Of a stretch of DNA of 64,000 bases, positions 18,106 to 27,596 are shown piece by piece. The notes below the pieces were generated by a model that saw nothing but the letters and a program-made list of their open reading frames with translations, ran no database searches and was not told the DNA's origin. The stretch covers positions 1,077,193 to 1,141,192 of the forward strand of contig CANKYU010000002.1 in NCBI GenBank assembly GCA_947488295.1, written 5' to 3'. The position numbers were made by a program, and so were the translations under genes. The stretch is from an uncultured Anderseniella sp. Lineage in GTDB: Bacteria > Pseudomonadota > Alphaproteobacteria > Rhizobiales > Aestuariivirgaceae. Position 1 is the first letter of the stretch, and each line of letters opens with the position of its first letter.

Positions 18106-19485
18106 TCAGGCAAGGTTCTTCAACCAGCGCTTTGCCTCGCGTTTCACGTTTGCAGGCGCCGTTCCACCGAAACTCCTGCGTGAACCGGCCGATGCTTGCG
18201 GCGTCAACACCTTGAACACATCCGCGGTTATGCGCTGCTCGACACTCTGCATGTCCTGAAGGCTTAACCCGTCCAGCTCCACGCCGTTCTTTTCGGCCAT
18301 CGCGACCAGCGTGCCGGTTACGTGATGGGCATCCCGGAACGGCATGGCCAGAACCCTGACCAGCCAGTCTGCAAGATCGGTTGCAGTTGAGTATCCAGCC
18401 CCGGCTGCGGCTGCCAGTTTGTCGGTGGCAGGCTCCATGTCGGATGCCATGCCGGTCATGGCCGCAATCGCCAACGACAGCGCATCAATGGCGTCAAAGG
18501 CCGGTTCCTTGTCTTCCTGCATGTCCTTGGAGTAGGCCAGCGGCAGGCCTTTCATGACCAGCAACAAGCTGGTGAACGCCCCCAGAATGCGGCCCGGCTT
18601 GGCCCGGATCAGCTCCGCTGCATCAGGGTTCTTCTTCTGCGGCATGATCGACGAGCCGGTGGTGAACCGGTCCGACAGGCTGATGAACCCGAATTGCGGT
18701 GTCGACCAGATGACCAGCTCTTCGGCGAACCGTGACAGGTGCATGGCACAGATCGAGGCAGCAGCAAGGGTTTCCAGCACGAAATCACGGTCCGCCACGC
18801 TGTCGAGAGAATTGCGTGTCGGGCGGTCAAAACCAAGTGCTTTCGCGGTCATGGTCCGGTCAATCGGAAACGATGTTCCTGCAAGAGCGGCTGCTCCGAG
18901 CGGGCTTTCGTTCAGTCTTTTGCGAGCGTCGGCAAACCGCGAGCGGTCGCGTGCAATCATTTCCACATAGGCCAAAAGGTGATGACCGAAGGTGACCGGC
19001 TGTGCGGTCTGCAGGTGGGTGAATCCGGGCATGACCGCAGCAGCATGTGCAAGTGCCTTTTTGGCGAGTGCACGTTGCAGGCCCGACAATTGCTCATCAA
19101 ACATGTCGAGGCAGTCGCGGACATAAAGCTTGAAATCGGTTGCGACCTGATCATTGCGTGAGCGCGCCGTGTGCAGCCTGCCTGCGGCATCGCCGATGCG
19201 GTCCTTGAGCGCGGCTTCGACGTTCATGTGGATGTCTTCAAGTGCTGCTGAAAACGTGAACCGGCCTGCTTCGATGTCCTTGCCGATGGCAGTGAGACCT
19301 CGCACGATGTCACGGACATCTGATTTGGCAATGATGCCGCATTCCCCCAACATGGTGGCATGGGCTATCGAACCTGCGATATCCTGAGCAAACAGACGCT
19401 GATCAAAGCTGATCGAGGCATTGATCTTTTCCATTATCTCATCGGGACCGGTGTTGAACCTGCCGCCCCACATCTTATTTGTCAT
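18106..19485 (-). CDS. argH: Argininosuccinate lyase
   Basis: 459 residues. Last step of arginine synthesis, splitting argininosuccinate into arginine and fumarate. The fumarase/ASL superfamily signature [11 protein letters not shown] is present near residue 280, and [13 protein letters not shown] (about 108-120) and [16 protein letters not shown] (about 154-169) are intact. The start [10 protein letters not shown] is typical. It is divergent from the TlpA-like gene, with 53 bases between the starts. Confidence 0.96.
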   Translation of the reverse strand: MTNKMWGGRFNTGPDEIMEKINASISFDQRLFAQDIAGSIAHATMLGECGIIAKSDVRDIVRGLTAIGKDIEAGRFTFSAALEDIHMNVEAALKDRIGDAAGRLHTARSRNDQVATDFKLYVRDCLDMFDEQLSGLQRALAKKALAHAAAVMPGFTHLQTAQPVTFGHHLLAYVEMIARDRSRFADARKRLNESPLGAAALAGTSFPIDRTMTAKALGFDRPTRNSLDSVADRDFVLETLAAASICAMHLSRFAEELVIWSTPQFGFISLSDRFTTGSSIMPQKKNPDAAELIRAKPGRILGAFTSLLLVMKGLPLAYSKDMQEDKEPAFDAIDALSLAIAAMTGMASDMEPATDKLAAAAGAGYSTATDLADWLVRVLAMPFRDAHHVTGTLVAMAEKNGVELDGLSLQDMQSVEQRITADVFKVLTPQASAGSRRSFGGTAPANVKREAKRWLKNLA

Positions 19486-19538
19486 CTACAACCTGCCATC
19501 AGTGTGCATGTTCAAAAACCAAAAAGCCCGGAAAAACC

Positions 19539-20219
19539 ATGACCAGTAACTCACCCAACCCACAACCATCATCATCGCGCAACAAGATGCTCGGCATCGT
19601 TGCGGCCGGTCTCGCGGTTGCCGTAGGCGGGGTTTACGCGATGTTGGGCAGCAATGGCAATGAAGAGGTTGCCCAAAAGCCTGTCGAGGTGGCTGCACCT
19701 ACCTCATCTGACGGTGCAGTTTCAAAACTGGACAAGTCCCTGTCCACTGGTGCAATGGCGGCATTCGTGTTCAAGAAAGACCGGCCTGAGGTGGTGACCG
19801 GCGATTTCAAGGATGCTGACGGCAAGACGATTGACATGAGCAACTGGAAGGGCCGGGTGGCACTGGTCAACCTGTGGGCAACCTGGTGCGGCCCGTGCCG
19901 TGCAGAAATGCCTCATCTTGCCAAGCTTCAGGAACTTTACGGCGGAGATCAGTTTGAAGTTGTGGCGCTGAGTGTTGATCTGAAAGGAGCAGAAGCGTCT
20001 TCTGCGTTCCTCAAGGAGATCAAGGCGGACAATCTTGCGCTTTATGTCGACCAGACGAGCAAGGCTATGAAAAAACTGGGCGCATACGGGTTGCCCCTCA
20101 CGGTGCTGGTTGACCGCGAAGGCCGGGAAATCGGCCGCCTGCTCGGGCCTGCTGACTGGGTCGCGGACGATGCCAAGCGGCTGATCGAAGCTGCAATAGC
20201 AGAAAATCCGCAGTCCTGA
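19539..20219 (+). CDS. TlpA-like thiol:disulfide oxidoreductase
   Basis: 226 residues. One N-terminal transmembrane helix (about 16-36) anchors a periplasmic thioredoxin-fold domain with the active site ATWCGPCRAEMPHL (about 128-141) and the cis-proline region YGLPLTVLVD. This is the TlpA/ResA/DsbE group used in cytochrome c maturation or copper-site assembly. The start is ATG at 19539; an in-frame upstream ATG would overlap argH. Rhizobial genomes commonly pair tlpA with argH divergently. Confidence 0.88.
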   Translation: MTSNSPNPQPSSSRNKMLGIVAAGLAVAVGGVYAMLGSNGNEEVAQKPVEVAAPTSSDGAVSKLDKSLSTGAMAAFVFKKDRPEVVTGDFKDADGKTIDMSNWKGRVALVNLWATWCGPCRAEMPHLAKLQELYGGDQFEVVALSVDLKGAEASSAFLKEIKADNLALYVDQTSKAMKKLGAYGLPLTVLVDREGREIGRLLGPADWVADDAKRLIEAAIAENPQS

Positions 20220-20249
20220 TCCAGCGCGGTTACAAGTTGATCAGACCAC

Positions 20250-20996
20250 TCAATCCTGGTCAAACAGTGCGAAAACTTCATCCCTGGTCTGTTTCCTGCG
20301 CCAGGTATCGATGAACTCGAAGCCAGCAGTTGCCGGCCTTATGTCTGTTTCAGCCAGTGTGCTGGCAAACTCCAGCAATTCAATCGCATCATCTTGCAGA
20401 AGGTCGCATTTGCCTTCGGGCAGCCAGGCCTGGAACCTGTCAATGTGCCCCCTGTCGTCCTCATCCGTCCGGCAGATATCGACGAGCCGATCAAAGGATC
20501 GTTCGCTGAAGTGCATTTCCTGCGCAATCCGGGCAAGCCTGGCTCGTGTCGTTGCGGGAATGATGTTCAACTTCTCTGCCGTCTCAAGGGTTGCGGCAAT
20601 GTTGCAATAGGGTTCCGACGCTCGTGTCCAGCCAGCAGCGGTTTTTGCCGGTGTGAACGCAAAATGGTCCTCTCTGGTCACAGGAGATGCCTTGCAGGTT
20701 CGAAAAATGGTTCCCATCCCGGTCATCCCGAATGTTTCCAGTTCCGCAGCGCGAAGCGCTCCCAGGCCCGCCGCGCCCATCACATTCACGCCATTTGCCA
20801 TGGCCCACAGTATTTCGCTGTGTGAGACCCGTGGCCGGCCATCATAGAAACCATCGATCAGGCATATGGTATCGGCACCTGCCGCGCACGCAGAATAAAC
20901 ATCCCCGAGAACTGCCGGCGGCCGGTGCTCCAGCATCGGATATCGAGCGGTTTCCTCCGGGCTGGTCGACCCTCCTGCAAACACGATAATCTTCAT
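20250..20996 (-). CDS. TfuA-like protein (YcaO partner)
   Basis: 248 residues. The TfuA core is clear: GAAGLGALRAAELETFGMTG (about 74-93), preceded by LIDGFYDGRPRVSHSEILWA. TfuA proteins are known partners of YcaO enzymes in peptide-backbone thioamidation (methyl-coenzyme M reductase, thiovarsolin-type peptides) and in the trifolitoxin locus. Its start overlaps the end of the ycaO-like gene by 4 bases (ATGA), so the two are made together. No other thioamidation gene (for example a sulfur carrier) is seen nearby. Confidence 0.9.
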   Translation of the reverse strand: MKIIVFAGGSTSPEETARYPMLEHRPPAVLGDVYSACAAGADTICLIDGFYDGRPRVSHSEILWAMANGVNVMGAAGLGALRAAELETFGMTGMGTIFRTCKASPVTREDHFAFTPAKTAAGWTRASEPYCNIAATLETAEKLNIIPATTRARLARIAQEMHFSERSFDRLVDICRTDEDDRGHIDRFQAWLPEGKCDLLQDDAIELLEFASTLAETDIRPATAGFEFIDTWRRKQTRDEVFALFDQD

Positions 20997-22297
20997 GGGT
21001 GATCCGTCGTCTGGAGGCCATTTTCCAGTGCGGCGGTAGCCCGGAGTCCCGCACTGTATCCAGGCGTACCGATGCCATCTTCCAGTCCTGGTACGATTAC
21101 ACGAACAACACTGACATCAAATTCCGGTTTGCTGAGATCGACAACACAGGCGGAAAATTTCCCGAGACGGGAAACCAGCCAGCGCAATACCTCGTCCAGG
21201 CTGGTGAAACTCAAATCAGGCAGCGACTGAAAGTTTCTCGAAGGACCGTCTCCCGGAAAACTGTCACCCGGCCGTGCCATCGGCAAATCATCAAGTGTCA
21301 GAGGATGGGCTGAAGCCTGTTCAACTTCCATGCCGGTGAGATGTTTTACGCGCGATTGCGCGGCTTCCGTGATCGCCCGCAAAACTGCAGTTTCACGCAA
21401 TGGATGGCAACCTTCGCCGCCTCCAGTGATCACCTTGCCGCCATGATGTCCGGCAGGATCGCAAATGCGGGCAACAACAGCGGGAACCCCGACATCCGTC
21501 GTCATGTCCCAGACCCCAAGCAGAAGCCCTGCGTTTTCGATTTTTTCGATGCAGCGTTGAATTGTCGGGTTGTGAATTGTCGCGAGATTGATCGCCCGAG
21601 ATGTCTGCGAAGAAACAGGTTTAATTGCGAACAAAGTGGCGGCATCACGTTCGATTACTTCGCAAATTCCATGCACAACAGCTTCGTTCAGGGTGTTGCC
21701 TGCGGCCAGCCCTGTAGATGTGCACGGGAAATACCCGGCATGCTCGCAGAACGGCAGGCTGAAGTCGGCGTGCACCATTTCAAAGGGAACCCAAACAGGT
21801 TCACCGCTTCCAAACACCGCTGCCTGTGTCCAAACTACGCAGGTGTCTGCCGTGAGGCCTGTTCCACTCAACTTGGGCAGCAGATCCCAGGCAATCCGTC
21901 CGCCGGTCCTGCAAATGTCCGTGCCGGAACAAGTTTCCGTGGCGAGGGATACATTTTCCGCATGAAACAATTCGACGGCCTCCATAACACCGGATGTTAT
22001 CGCGGCTTCGATTGTGAGCCCCTTGCCTTGCTGAATTGTCTGTGAGCAGGAGTTCGGTCGCGTTACAAATGTGACCGGCAGTCCTGTGCGGTCAAAGCCG
22101 GTCATGTCCGCGACACTCGCAATGCCAAATTCCGGAAACAACGCCTGGCAATATTCAAATGTCTCCGAAGGCTCCCTCGACAGCCAGAATGTTCGGTCAA
22201 ATTCACCAGGCATTGGATAGCAACCGGAATGTGGGAGATGCGCTTCGCCGAGGTTGCCGGACAGTGTCAGTCGGGTTCTCGGACAACTACCCTGCAA
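20993..22297 (-). CDS. YcaO-like cyclodehydratase/thioamide synthetase
   Basis: 434 residues of the ATP-dependent YcaO family that activates peptide-backbone amides. ATP/Mg motifs are present: SGVMEAVE (102-109), GLAAGNTLNEAVVHG then CEVIERDA (196-219) and RAITEAAQSR (about 307-316). The C-terminus lacks the PxPxP motif of azoline-forming members, which fits a TfuA-dependent thioamidation type. The start is uncertain: TTG at 22297 is the longest (an in-frame TGA lies upstream) and ATG at 22213 the next; neither has a good SD, so translation may depend on the upstream small gene. Confidence 0.9.
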   Translation of the reverse strand: MQGSCPRTRLTLSGNLGEAHLPHSGCYPMPGEFDRTFWLSREPSETFEYCQALFPEFGIASVADMTGFDRTGLPVTFVTRPNSCSQTIQQGKGLTIEAAITSGVMEAVELFHAENVSLATETCSGTDICRTGGRIAWDLLPKLSGTGLTADTCVVWTQAAVFGSGEPVWVPFEMVHADFSLPFCEHAGYFPCTSTGLAAGNTLNEAVVHGICEVIERDAATLFAIKPVSSQTSRAINLATIHNPTIQRCIEKIENAGLLLGVWDMTTDVGVPAVVARICDPAGHHGGKVITGGGEGCHPLRETAVLRAITEAAQSRVKHLTGMEVEQASAHPLTLDDLPMARPGDSFPGDGPSRNFQSLPDLSFTSLDEVLRWLVSRLGKFSACVVDLSKPEFDVSVVRVIVPGLEDGIGTPGYSAGLRATAALENGLQTTDHP

Positions 22298-22402
22298 ATC
22301 GAAACGGTCTTGTTTCAGTGGCTGACCCGCCAGTCAAACGGGCGAACCGGTATCCGCCGGATCGCGTTGTTTTCTTTATGTAGGGAGCTGTGCAGGTAAC
22401 GA

Positions 22403-22431
22403 GACAAGTCTTTGCAATGCAAAGACTTGTC
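22403..22431 (-). promoter_or_regulatory. Perfect inverted repeat between candidate precursor gene and ycaO
   Basis: Arms GACAAGTCTTTGCA and TGCAAAGACTTGTC are separated by one base; as RNA this is a 12-bp stem with a 5-base loop. It starts 13 bases after the small gene's stop. No T-run follows, so it is more likely a partial terminator, processing site or stabilising 3' hairpin that keeps the short gene's message more abundant than ycaO-tfuA. Confidence 0.65.
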
Positions 22432-22444
22432 AATGATCGTGCTG

Positions 22445-22570
22445 TTAACGACTCGTATTCTCTTTAGTTGTGGCTTTGTCAGCTTTACCGCTGTTTTCAC
22501 CCTGTTTTTGCAAGTCGATTTTGTCCAGGCGCATTGAATATGCTCCACCGGTATGGATCTTTCCACCCAT
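22445..22570 (-). CDS. Candidate 41-residue RiPP precursor peptide
   Basis: A 41-codon frame preceded by AAAAGGAG seven bases before its ATG, one of the strongest SD sequences in the window. The peptide begins MGGKIHTGGAYSMRLDKI, is hydrophilic in its second half and ends in KENTSR. It has no cysteine, so any azoline would have to come from Ser/Thr; otherwise backbone thioamides are the expected modification. The position (directly upstream of ycaO-tfuA, before a hairpin, opposite an exporter) is what one expects of a precursor; the trifolitoxin precursor is of similar length (from memory). The frame stays open upstream, but the SD marks this start. Function is inferred from context only. Confidence 0.6.
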   Translation of the reverse strand: MGGKIHTGGAYSMRLDKIDLQKQGENSGKADKATTKENTSR

Positions 22571-22765
22571 TTTACATCTCCTTTTACAAACGTGTTGAGT
22601 AACAAGCTCACTAGTTGCTGAATTCCGATACCGACTGTTCGCAGATAAACTCCAAAACGGCCAAAAACGATCAGATTTCACCAACAAAAAAAGGTTAACA
22701 TTCAAAGATAACCATTTAAAGGCAACGTGCGTAACATCCGGTAACCCGTTTAGAGGTCGAAGCAA

Positions 22766-23938
22766 GTGCACATTGGCATCGTAGCTGCAATCGTCACTAT
22801 TGGTGTTTTTTCCATAGTGACCGGGTTCTCCTACCCGTTTCTGTCACTTGTTCTTGAACGCAACGGGTATCAGCCGGGTCTTATCGGGCTCAGTGCAGCC
22901 ATGACACCGCTTGGCATGGTTGTTTCTGCTCCCTTTATCTTGTCCATGGCCAGAACGGCTGGTGCCTGTCGTCTCTGCATTTTTGCGTTACTCGGCATCG
23001 CAGTCTTGTCTGTGTGCTTGTCCCTGACGTCCAGTTTCGGTGCGTGGCTGGCGCTGAGACTGTTTCTCGGTATCGCAATGAACATAGTGTTTGTTTTGAG
23101 TGAAGCATGGATCAACGAACTGGCCACGCCCGGCAACCGGGGCAGATTGATAGGCCTATATGCAACTGTTGGTGCACTGGGTTTCGCTACCGGCCCGGCT
23201 ATCTTGTCGCTGGTCGGATCTGCCGGGTGGCTGCCGTTCGCAATTGTCGCGGTCACATCCGCAGCGGTTATTCCGTTCATTGTGATGGCAAGGGATGACC
23301 TCCCGGAGTTCCAGGTCAACAACAGCAAGGGCGCCTTGTCGTTTTGTACCCTGGCGCCAGTGCTGCTTCTTTGTGTCGGGTTTGCTGCTCTGTTTGATCA
23401 GACTGTCATGTCAATGCTGCCGGTGCACCTGAAGTCGCTCGGATGGAGTGAGACAGCGTCCACACAGGCGCTAGCTGTTCTGATAGCAGGGAACATATTG
23501 TTTCAAGTCCCTATCGGATGGCTTGCAGACAAGCTGCCACGCCGACATTTGCTGTTTGGGTTTGCTCTGTTTGTTGCGGCAGGGTCCGTGGCATTGAATG
23601 CGGCAGCAGCAAACCTGATCCTTCTCTACCTGTTGCTGCTGTTGTGGGGCGCCGCGGCATTTGGCATGTACACAGTCGCACTCGCAGAACTGGGCCATGG
23701 TTTCAGCGGATCTCAGGTATTGGCCGGCAGCTGTGCATTTGCGTTCATGTGGGGTGTGGGAGGGGCCAGCGGTCCGATATTTGCCGGAGCAGCAATGACC
23801 GGTCTTGGAACCAGTGGTTTGCCGGCCAGCGTAGGCCTGATAGCCGCTGCGGTGTGTCTGGTCCTGTGTATCATGCCTTTGGTCCGCAGCCGCCAACCGC
23901 GGAGCCAGACAGACACCAATACGTCACTACCCCTATAG
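22766..23938 (+). CDS. MFS transporter, candidate peptide exporter or immunity protein
   Basis: 390 residues with about 12 transmembrane helices and the MFS layout of two six-helix halves; WLADKLPRRHLL (about 252-263) is the MFS loop motif between helices. The start is GTG at 22766 with GAGG upstream. It is transcribed away from the candidate precursor/ycaO/tfuA genes across a 195-base AT-rich gap that should hold both promoters. MFS proteins often export or give immunity to small modified peptides; that role here is inferred from position. Confidence 0.85.
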   Translation: MHIGIVAAIVTIGVFSIVTGFSYPFLSLVLERNGYQPGLIGLSAAMTPLGMVVSAPFILSMARTAGACRLCIFALLGIAVLSVCLSLTSSFGAWLALRLFLGIAMNIVFVLSEAWINELATPGNRGRLIGLYATVGALGFATGPAILSLVGSAGWLPFAIVAVTSAAVIPFIVMARDDLPEFQVNNSKGALSFCTLAPVLLLCVGFAALFDQTVMSMLPVHLKSLGWSETASTQALAVLIAGNILFQVPIGWLADKLPRRHLLFGFALFVAAGSVALNAAAANLILLYLLLLLWGAAAFGMYTVALAELGHGFSGSQVLAGSCAFAFMWGVGGASGPIFAGAAMTGLGTSGLPASVGLIAAAVCLVLCIMPLVRSRQPRSQTDTNTSLPL

Positions 23939-23951
23939 CTCCAGATGAAAT

Positions 23952-24593
23952 CTACCGCGGCTGCTGCGCCAGCCAGGTGCGTGCGGTGTCCAGGTTGGGC
24001 AGACGCCGCCAGCCGACAGGTGTTTCAACTGCAACCGAGCTGTCTTCCAGTGTCATTGCCAGATGTCCGTCAATGTCGAACTCGTCAATTGCAAGCGGCC
24101 ATCCGCGCGGGTCGGACGTGTCCGGGATGATCGGGGGTGGCGGAGGTGCGTAAGGCGCAGGTTCAAACGGTGTTTGGGCGGGGGCTTCTTCTGCGCTGGC
24201 GACTTCGTCAGTGCTGACGGCTTCGTCGTCGGCTTTCGGCGCTGCCGCGTCGCTGTCCGCGGCCGGTTTCATCGGCGGCAGGTCGCCATCGCCGGTTTCT
24301 GCGATTATCATGGCTCCACCCGCGGTCGGGCCACCGTTCAGCAGTTTTGCCGTGTTGTTGGCGGTTGCGATCATCGCCTTTGCCATGGTTGCGTTGATCA
24401 CACACAGAAGACCGAGTGTAAGTGTTGCGGCACCACCGGCCATTAACGGCCCGCCGGCTGCGATACCGAAGTCACTCTGCATCAAAAGATAAACGCCGTA
24501 ACCCAAAAGACAGCCGCCACCAAGTACGGCCAGCCATCCCAACGCCCCTACAAGACCGGCAATACCGCGGCCGGATGTCGCTTCATCAGACAT
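23952..24593 (-). CDS. Hypothetical membrane protein
   Basis: 213 residues, not recognised. Two hydrophobic helices (about 12-38 and 45-67) are followed by an acidic, alanine- and proline-rich linker (APYAPPPPPIIPD) and a short C-terminal segment ending WRRLPNLDTARTWLAQQPR. The linker looks disordered. It ends close to the convergent MFS gene and lies downstream of a hydroxybutyryl-CoA dehydrogenase gene on the same strand. No function can be given. Confidence 0.7.
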   Translation of the reverse strand: MSDEATSGRGIAGLVGALGWLAVLGGGCLLGYGVYLLMQSDFGIAAGGPLMAGGAATLTLGLLCVINATMAKAMIATANNTAKLLNGGPTAGGAMIIAETGDGDLPPMKPAADSDAAAPKADDEAVSTDEVASAEEAPAQTPFEPAPYAPPPPPIIPDTSDPRGWPLAIDEFDIDGHLAMTLEDSSVAVETPVGWRRLPNLDTARTWLAQQPR

Positions 24594-24658
24594 ATATGTA
24601 CCCCCGTACCAAAACCCTCAGCGCCAGTTGACCACAAAACTGCCTTGGGGGCAATTCG

Positions 24659-25534
24659 TCATCTGGTCGGGACGGGCGTCTCGCCACGATAGTCATAGAA
24701 TCCGCGATTGGTCTTGCGGCCAAGCCAGCCTGCTTCCACATATTTCACCAGCAGCGGGCAAGGCCGGTACTTGCTGTCGGCAAGTCCGTCAAACAGCACC
24801 TGCATGATGGACAGGCAGGTATCAAGCCCGATAAAATCAGCCAGTTCCAGCGGGCCCATCGGGTGATTTGCCCCCAGTTTCATGGCTTTGTCGATGGCTT
24901 CCACTGAGCCGACGCCTTCGTACAGGGTGTAAACGGCTTCATTGATCATGGGCAGCAGGACCCGGTTGACGATGAATGCCGGGAAATCTTCCGCTACAGC
25001 TACTGACTTGTCCATGGTGCCGACAAATTCGCGCACCTCCTGGAAAATTTCATCAGCTGTGGCAATGCCGCGAATAAGCTCCACCAGCTCCATCACCGGT
25101 ACCGGGTTCATGAAATGAATACCCATGAACCGCTCCGGGCGGTCAGTTCCGGCAGCCAGCCTGGTGATGGAAATCGACGATGTATTGGAGCCGATCATGG
25201 CGTCCGGCTTCAGGTGCGGACAAAGATCGTTGAAAATCTTGCGTTTGACATCTTCATCTTCAATGGCTGATTCAATAACCAGATCCACATCGCCAAATTG
25301 TTCAAAACTGCTGTATGGAGCTATGCGTTCAAGCGCTGCCTTGCGGTCGGCTTCCGAAATCTTTTCCGATTTGACCTGGCGGGCCATATTGCCGTTGATG
25401 GTTGCAAGGCCTTCTTCGATCTTGTCTGTCGATACATCGTACAGCCCCACGTCATAGCTCGACAATGCGCATACATGGGCGATGCCTGAGCCCATCTGAC
25501 CCGCACCGATAACACCGATTTTCTTGATCGTCAT
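24659..25534 (-). CDS. hbdA: 3-hydroxybutyryl-CoA dehydrogenase
   Basis: 291 residues. Oxidises or reduces the 3-hydroxyacyl-CoA/acetoacetyl-CoA pair with NAD(P). The N-terminal Rossmann motif is [14 protein letters not shown] (about 5-18); the signature region [15 protein letters not shown] (about 137-151) contains the catalytic histidine, and [16 protein letters not shown] belongs to the C-terminal dimerisation domain. It lies downstream of etfB-etfA, behind a terminator-like hairpin. The gene name is by family resemblance. Confidence 0.93.
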   Translation of the reverse strand: MTIKKIGVIGAGQMGSGIAHVCALSSYDVGLYDVSTDKIEEGLATINGNMARQVKSEKISEADRKAALERIAPYSSFEQFGDVDLVIESAIEDEDVKRKIFNDLCPHLKPDAMIGSNTSSISITRLAAGTDRPERFMGIHFMNPVPVMELVELIRGIATADEIFQEVREFVGTMDKSVAVAEDFPAFIVNRVLLPMINEAVYTLYEGVGSVEAIDKAMKLGANHPMGPLELADFIGLDTCLSIMQVLFDGLADSKYRPCPLLVKYVEAGWLGRKTNRGFYDYRGETPVPTR

Positions 25535-25623
25535 ATTTTTCTATGTCTCTTCATACCGCGAAGTTGGGGAGCCTATCGCGGGTGTTGCCGCGCGGCAAGG
25601 GAGTTTATCGCACTGCAATATAA

Positions 25624-25653
25624 AACCCGCCCGACGATTCCGTCAGGCGGGTT
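25624..25653 (-). terminator. Terminator after etfA
   Basis: On the minus strand AACCCGCCTGAC and GTCGGGCGGGTT pair around a 6-base loop and are followed by TTATATT. It sits between etfA and hbdA. A run of six T follows on the plus strand as well, so it may work both ways. Confidence 0.75.
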
Positions 25654-25695
25654 ACGTTGTGTTTTTTGAGACTCTGCAGCCCCGCAGTTCCAAAC

Positions 25696-26637
25696 TTAAA
25701 AACCGGCTTTAGCCAATTCTTCATCCAGCGCAGGCACGGCATCGAACAGGTCAGCGACAAGGCCGTAGTCCGCCACCTGGAAGATCGGTGCTTCCTCGTC
25801 CTTGTTGATGGCTACGATGACCTTTGAGTCCTTCATGCCGGCGAGATGCTGGATGGCCCCGGAAATGCCGACGGCGATGTACAGGTCCGGCGCAACCACC
25901 TTGCCGGTCTGGCCAACCTGGTAGTCGTTCGGCACATAGCCTGCATCAACCGCAGCGCGCGACGCGCCAACAGCGGCATTGAGCTTGTCGGCCACTTTTT
26001 CCAGCATGGCGAAGTTTTCGCCGTTCTGCATGCCGCGCCCGCCGGACACGATGATGCCGGCAGAGGTCAGTTCCGGGCGGTCGGACTTGGACAGGTTTTC
26101 ACTGACATAGGATGTCAGGCCAGGGTCGGCAGGCGCATCGACCTTCTCAATCGATGCCGAGCCGCCGGTGCCGGCGGAGTCAAACGAGGCGGTCAGGACC
26201 GTAACGATCTTCTTGGCACCTGTTGCCTGAACGGTCTGCACGGCGTTGCCGGCATAGATCGGGCGTTCAAACGTATCTGCGCTTTTCACCGCAATGATGC
26301 CGGAGACCTGCATTTCGTCGAGCAGGGCCGCAACGCGCGGGGAAACGTTTTTACCGCTGGTTGTTGCCGGTGCGACCATGGCGTCGTGATTGGCCATCAG
26401 GCCGACGATGAGCGCCGCCATCGGTTCAGCCAGCGGCCGTTCAAACATTGCGTCGTCGCAATGCAGAACCTTGGCCACGCCGGCAAGCCCGGCGGCTTCC
26501 TTGGCGGCACCGTCTGCATTGTGTCCGGCTACCAGAACATTGATATCACCGCCCATCTGGGTGGCGGCGGTCAGTGCCTTGTGGGTTGCGTCCTTGAGAC
26601 CGGCATTGTCGTGCTCGGCTATGAGGAGAATGGTCAT
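25696..26637 (-). CDS. etfA: Electron transfer flavoprotein subunit alpha
   Basis: 313 residues. Partner of EtfB; carries FAD and passes electrons from acyl-CoA and related dehydrogenases to ETF-quinone oxidoreductase. The FAD-binding C-terminal domain is clear: [13 protein letters not shown] (about 199-211), [21 protein letters not shown] and [14 protein letters not shown]. Two bases separate it from etfB, so they form one operon. Confidence 0.96.
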   Translation of the reverse strand: MTILLIAEHDNAGLKDATHKALTAATQMGGDINVLVAGHNADGAAKEAAGLAGVAKVLHCDDAMFERPLAEPMAALIVGLMANHDAMVAPATTSGKNVSPRVAALLDEMQVSGIIAVKSADTFERPIYAGNAVQTVQATGAKKIVTVLTASFDSAGTGGSASIEKVDAPADPGLTSYVSENLSKSDRPELTSAGIIVSGGRGMQNGENFAMLEKVADKLNAAVGASRAAVDAGYVPNDYQVGQTGKVVAPDLYIAVGISGAIQHLAGMKDSKVIVAINKDEEAPIFQVADYGLVADLFDAVPALDEELAKAGF

Positions 26638-26639
26638 GA

Positions 26640-27389
26640 TCAGATAACTCCTGCTTCGTTCTTCAGCTTGTCGACAAGCTCTTCAACCGATGCCACTTTC
26701 TTACCGCCCTGGCGAGCCGGTGGTTCAACGGTCGTTACAACTTTCAGTTTCGGCGCCAGGTCAACGCCCATGTCCGCGGCAACCTTTTCATCAAGCGGCT
26801 TTTTCTTGGCCTTCATGATGTTCGGCAGCGACGCATAACGAGGCTGGTTGAGACGCAGGTCGGTAGTGACGATCATCGGCATCTTGACCTTGATGGTCTG
26901 CAGTCCGCCATCGATTTCACGGGTGATCTCGGCGCTGTCGCCGTTCAGTTCGATCTTTGAGGCAAACGTGGCCTGCGACCAACCCATCAGGGCAGACAGC
27001 ATCTGGCCGGTCTGGTTGCAGTCGTCGTCAATGGCCTGTTTGCCGAGGATGACCAGGTCGGGTTTTTCCTCTTCGATGACGACCTTGAGCAGCTTGGCAA
27101 CGCCGAGCGGTTCTACATACTCGTCATGCTTGATGAGGATGCCGCGGTCAGCACCCATTGCAAGTGCGGTACGGATGGTTTCCTGAGCCTGCTGCGGGCC
27201 GACAGAGACCGCAATAACCTCTGTTGCAGTACCGGCTTCCCTTAGGCGAAGAGCTTCTTCCACGGCAATTTCGTCGAAAGGATTCATCGACATTTTGACA
27301 TTGGCCAGTTCGACACCCGAACCATCGGCCTTGACGCGGATCTTGACATTATAGTCAACCACCCGCTTGACAGCGACCAGTACTTTCAT
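26640..27389 (-). CDS. etfB: Electron transfer flavoprotein subunit beta
   Basis: 249 residues of the FixA/EtfB family. [19 protein letters not shown] is the typical N-terminus, [18 protein letters not shown] (about 34-51) and [17 protein letters not shown] (about 117-133) are conserved nucleotide-binding regions. The start is ATG at 27389; a TTG three codons upstream is in frame but unlikely. Forms the ETF heterodimer with EtfA. Confidence 0.96.
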   Translation of the reverse strand: MKVLVAVKRVVDYNVKIRVKADGSGVELANVKMSMNPFDEIAVEEALRLREAGTATEVIAVSVGPQQAQETIRTALAMGADRGILIKHDEYVEPLGVAKLLKVVIEEEKPDLVILGKQAIDDDCNQTGQMLSALMGWSQATFASKIELNGDSAEITREIDGGLQTIKVKMPMIVTTDLRLNQPRYASLPNIMKAKKKPLDEKVAADMGVDLAPKLKVVTTVEPPARQGGKKVASVEELVDKLKNEAGVI

Positions 27390-27596
27390 TTGAGGCAATC
27401 TCTCTCGTTAATGGGGACCGCGGCCCAGTTGGGTAGCGCCCGTGATTTCAGCCGCCGCAGGTAGAAGTGTGCGCAGCGTGGCCGGACACTATTGGCGAGT
27501 TATCGGGTCCGTCAATGCGATATTCGTCAATTCGGGGTCAATTGCGACGTCTGGTCACTATTTTTCGGTATAATTGGCATGACTGGCGGTGATCGC

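Noticed and set aside
22315..22611. 98-codon minus frame overlapping the candidate precursor gene in another frame
   Set aside because: Its start has no SD and it runs through the inverted repeat into ycaO's upstream region; the 41-codon frame has the strong SD.
20250..23938. The YcaO-TfuA locus as an integrated mobile island
   Set aside because: No integrase, tRNA or direct repeats at its borders; an AT-richer gap alone does not show recent transfer.
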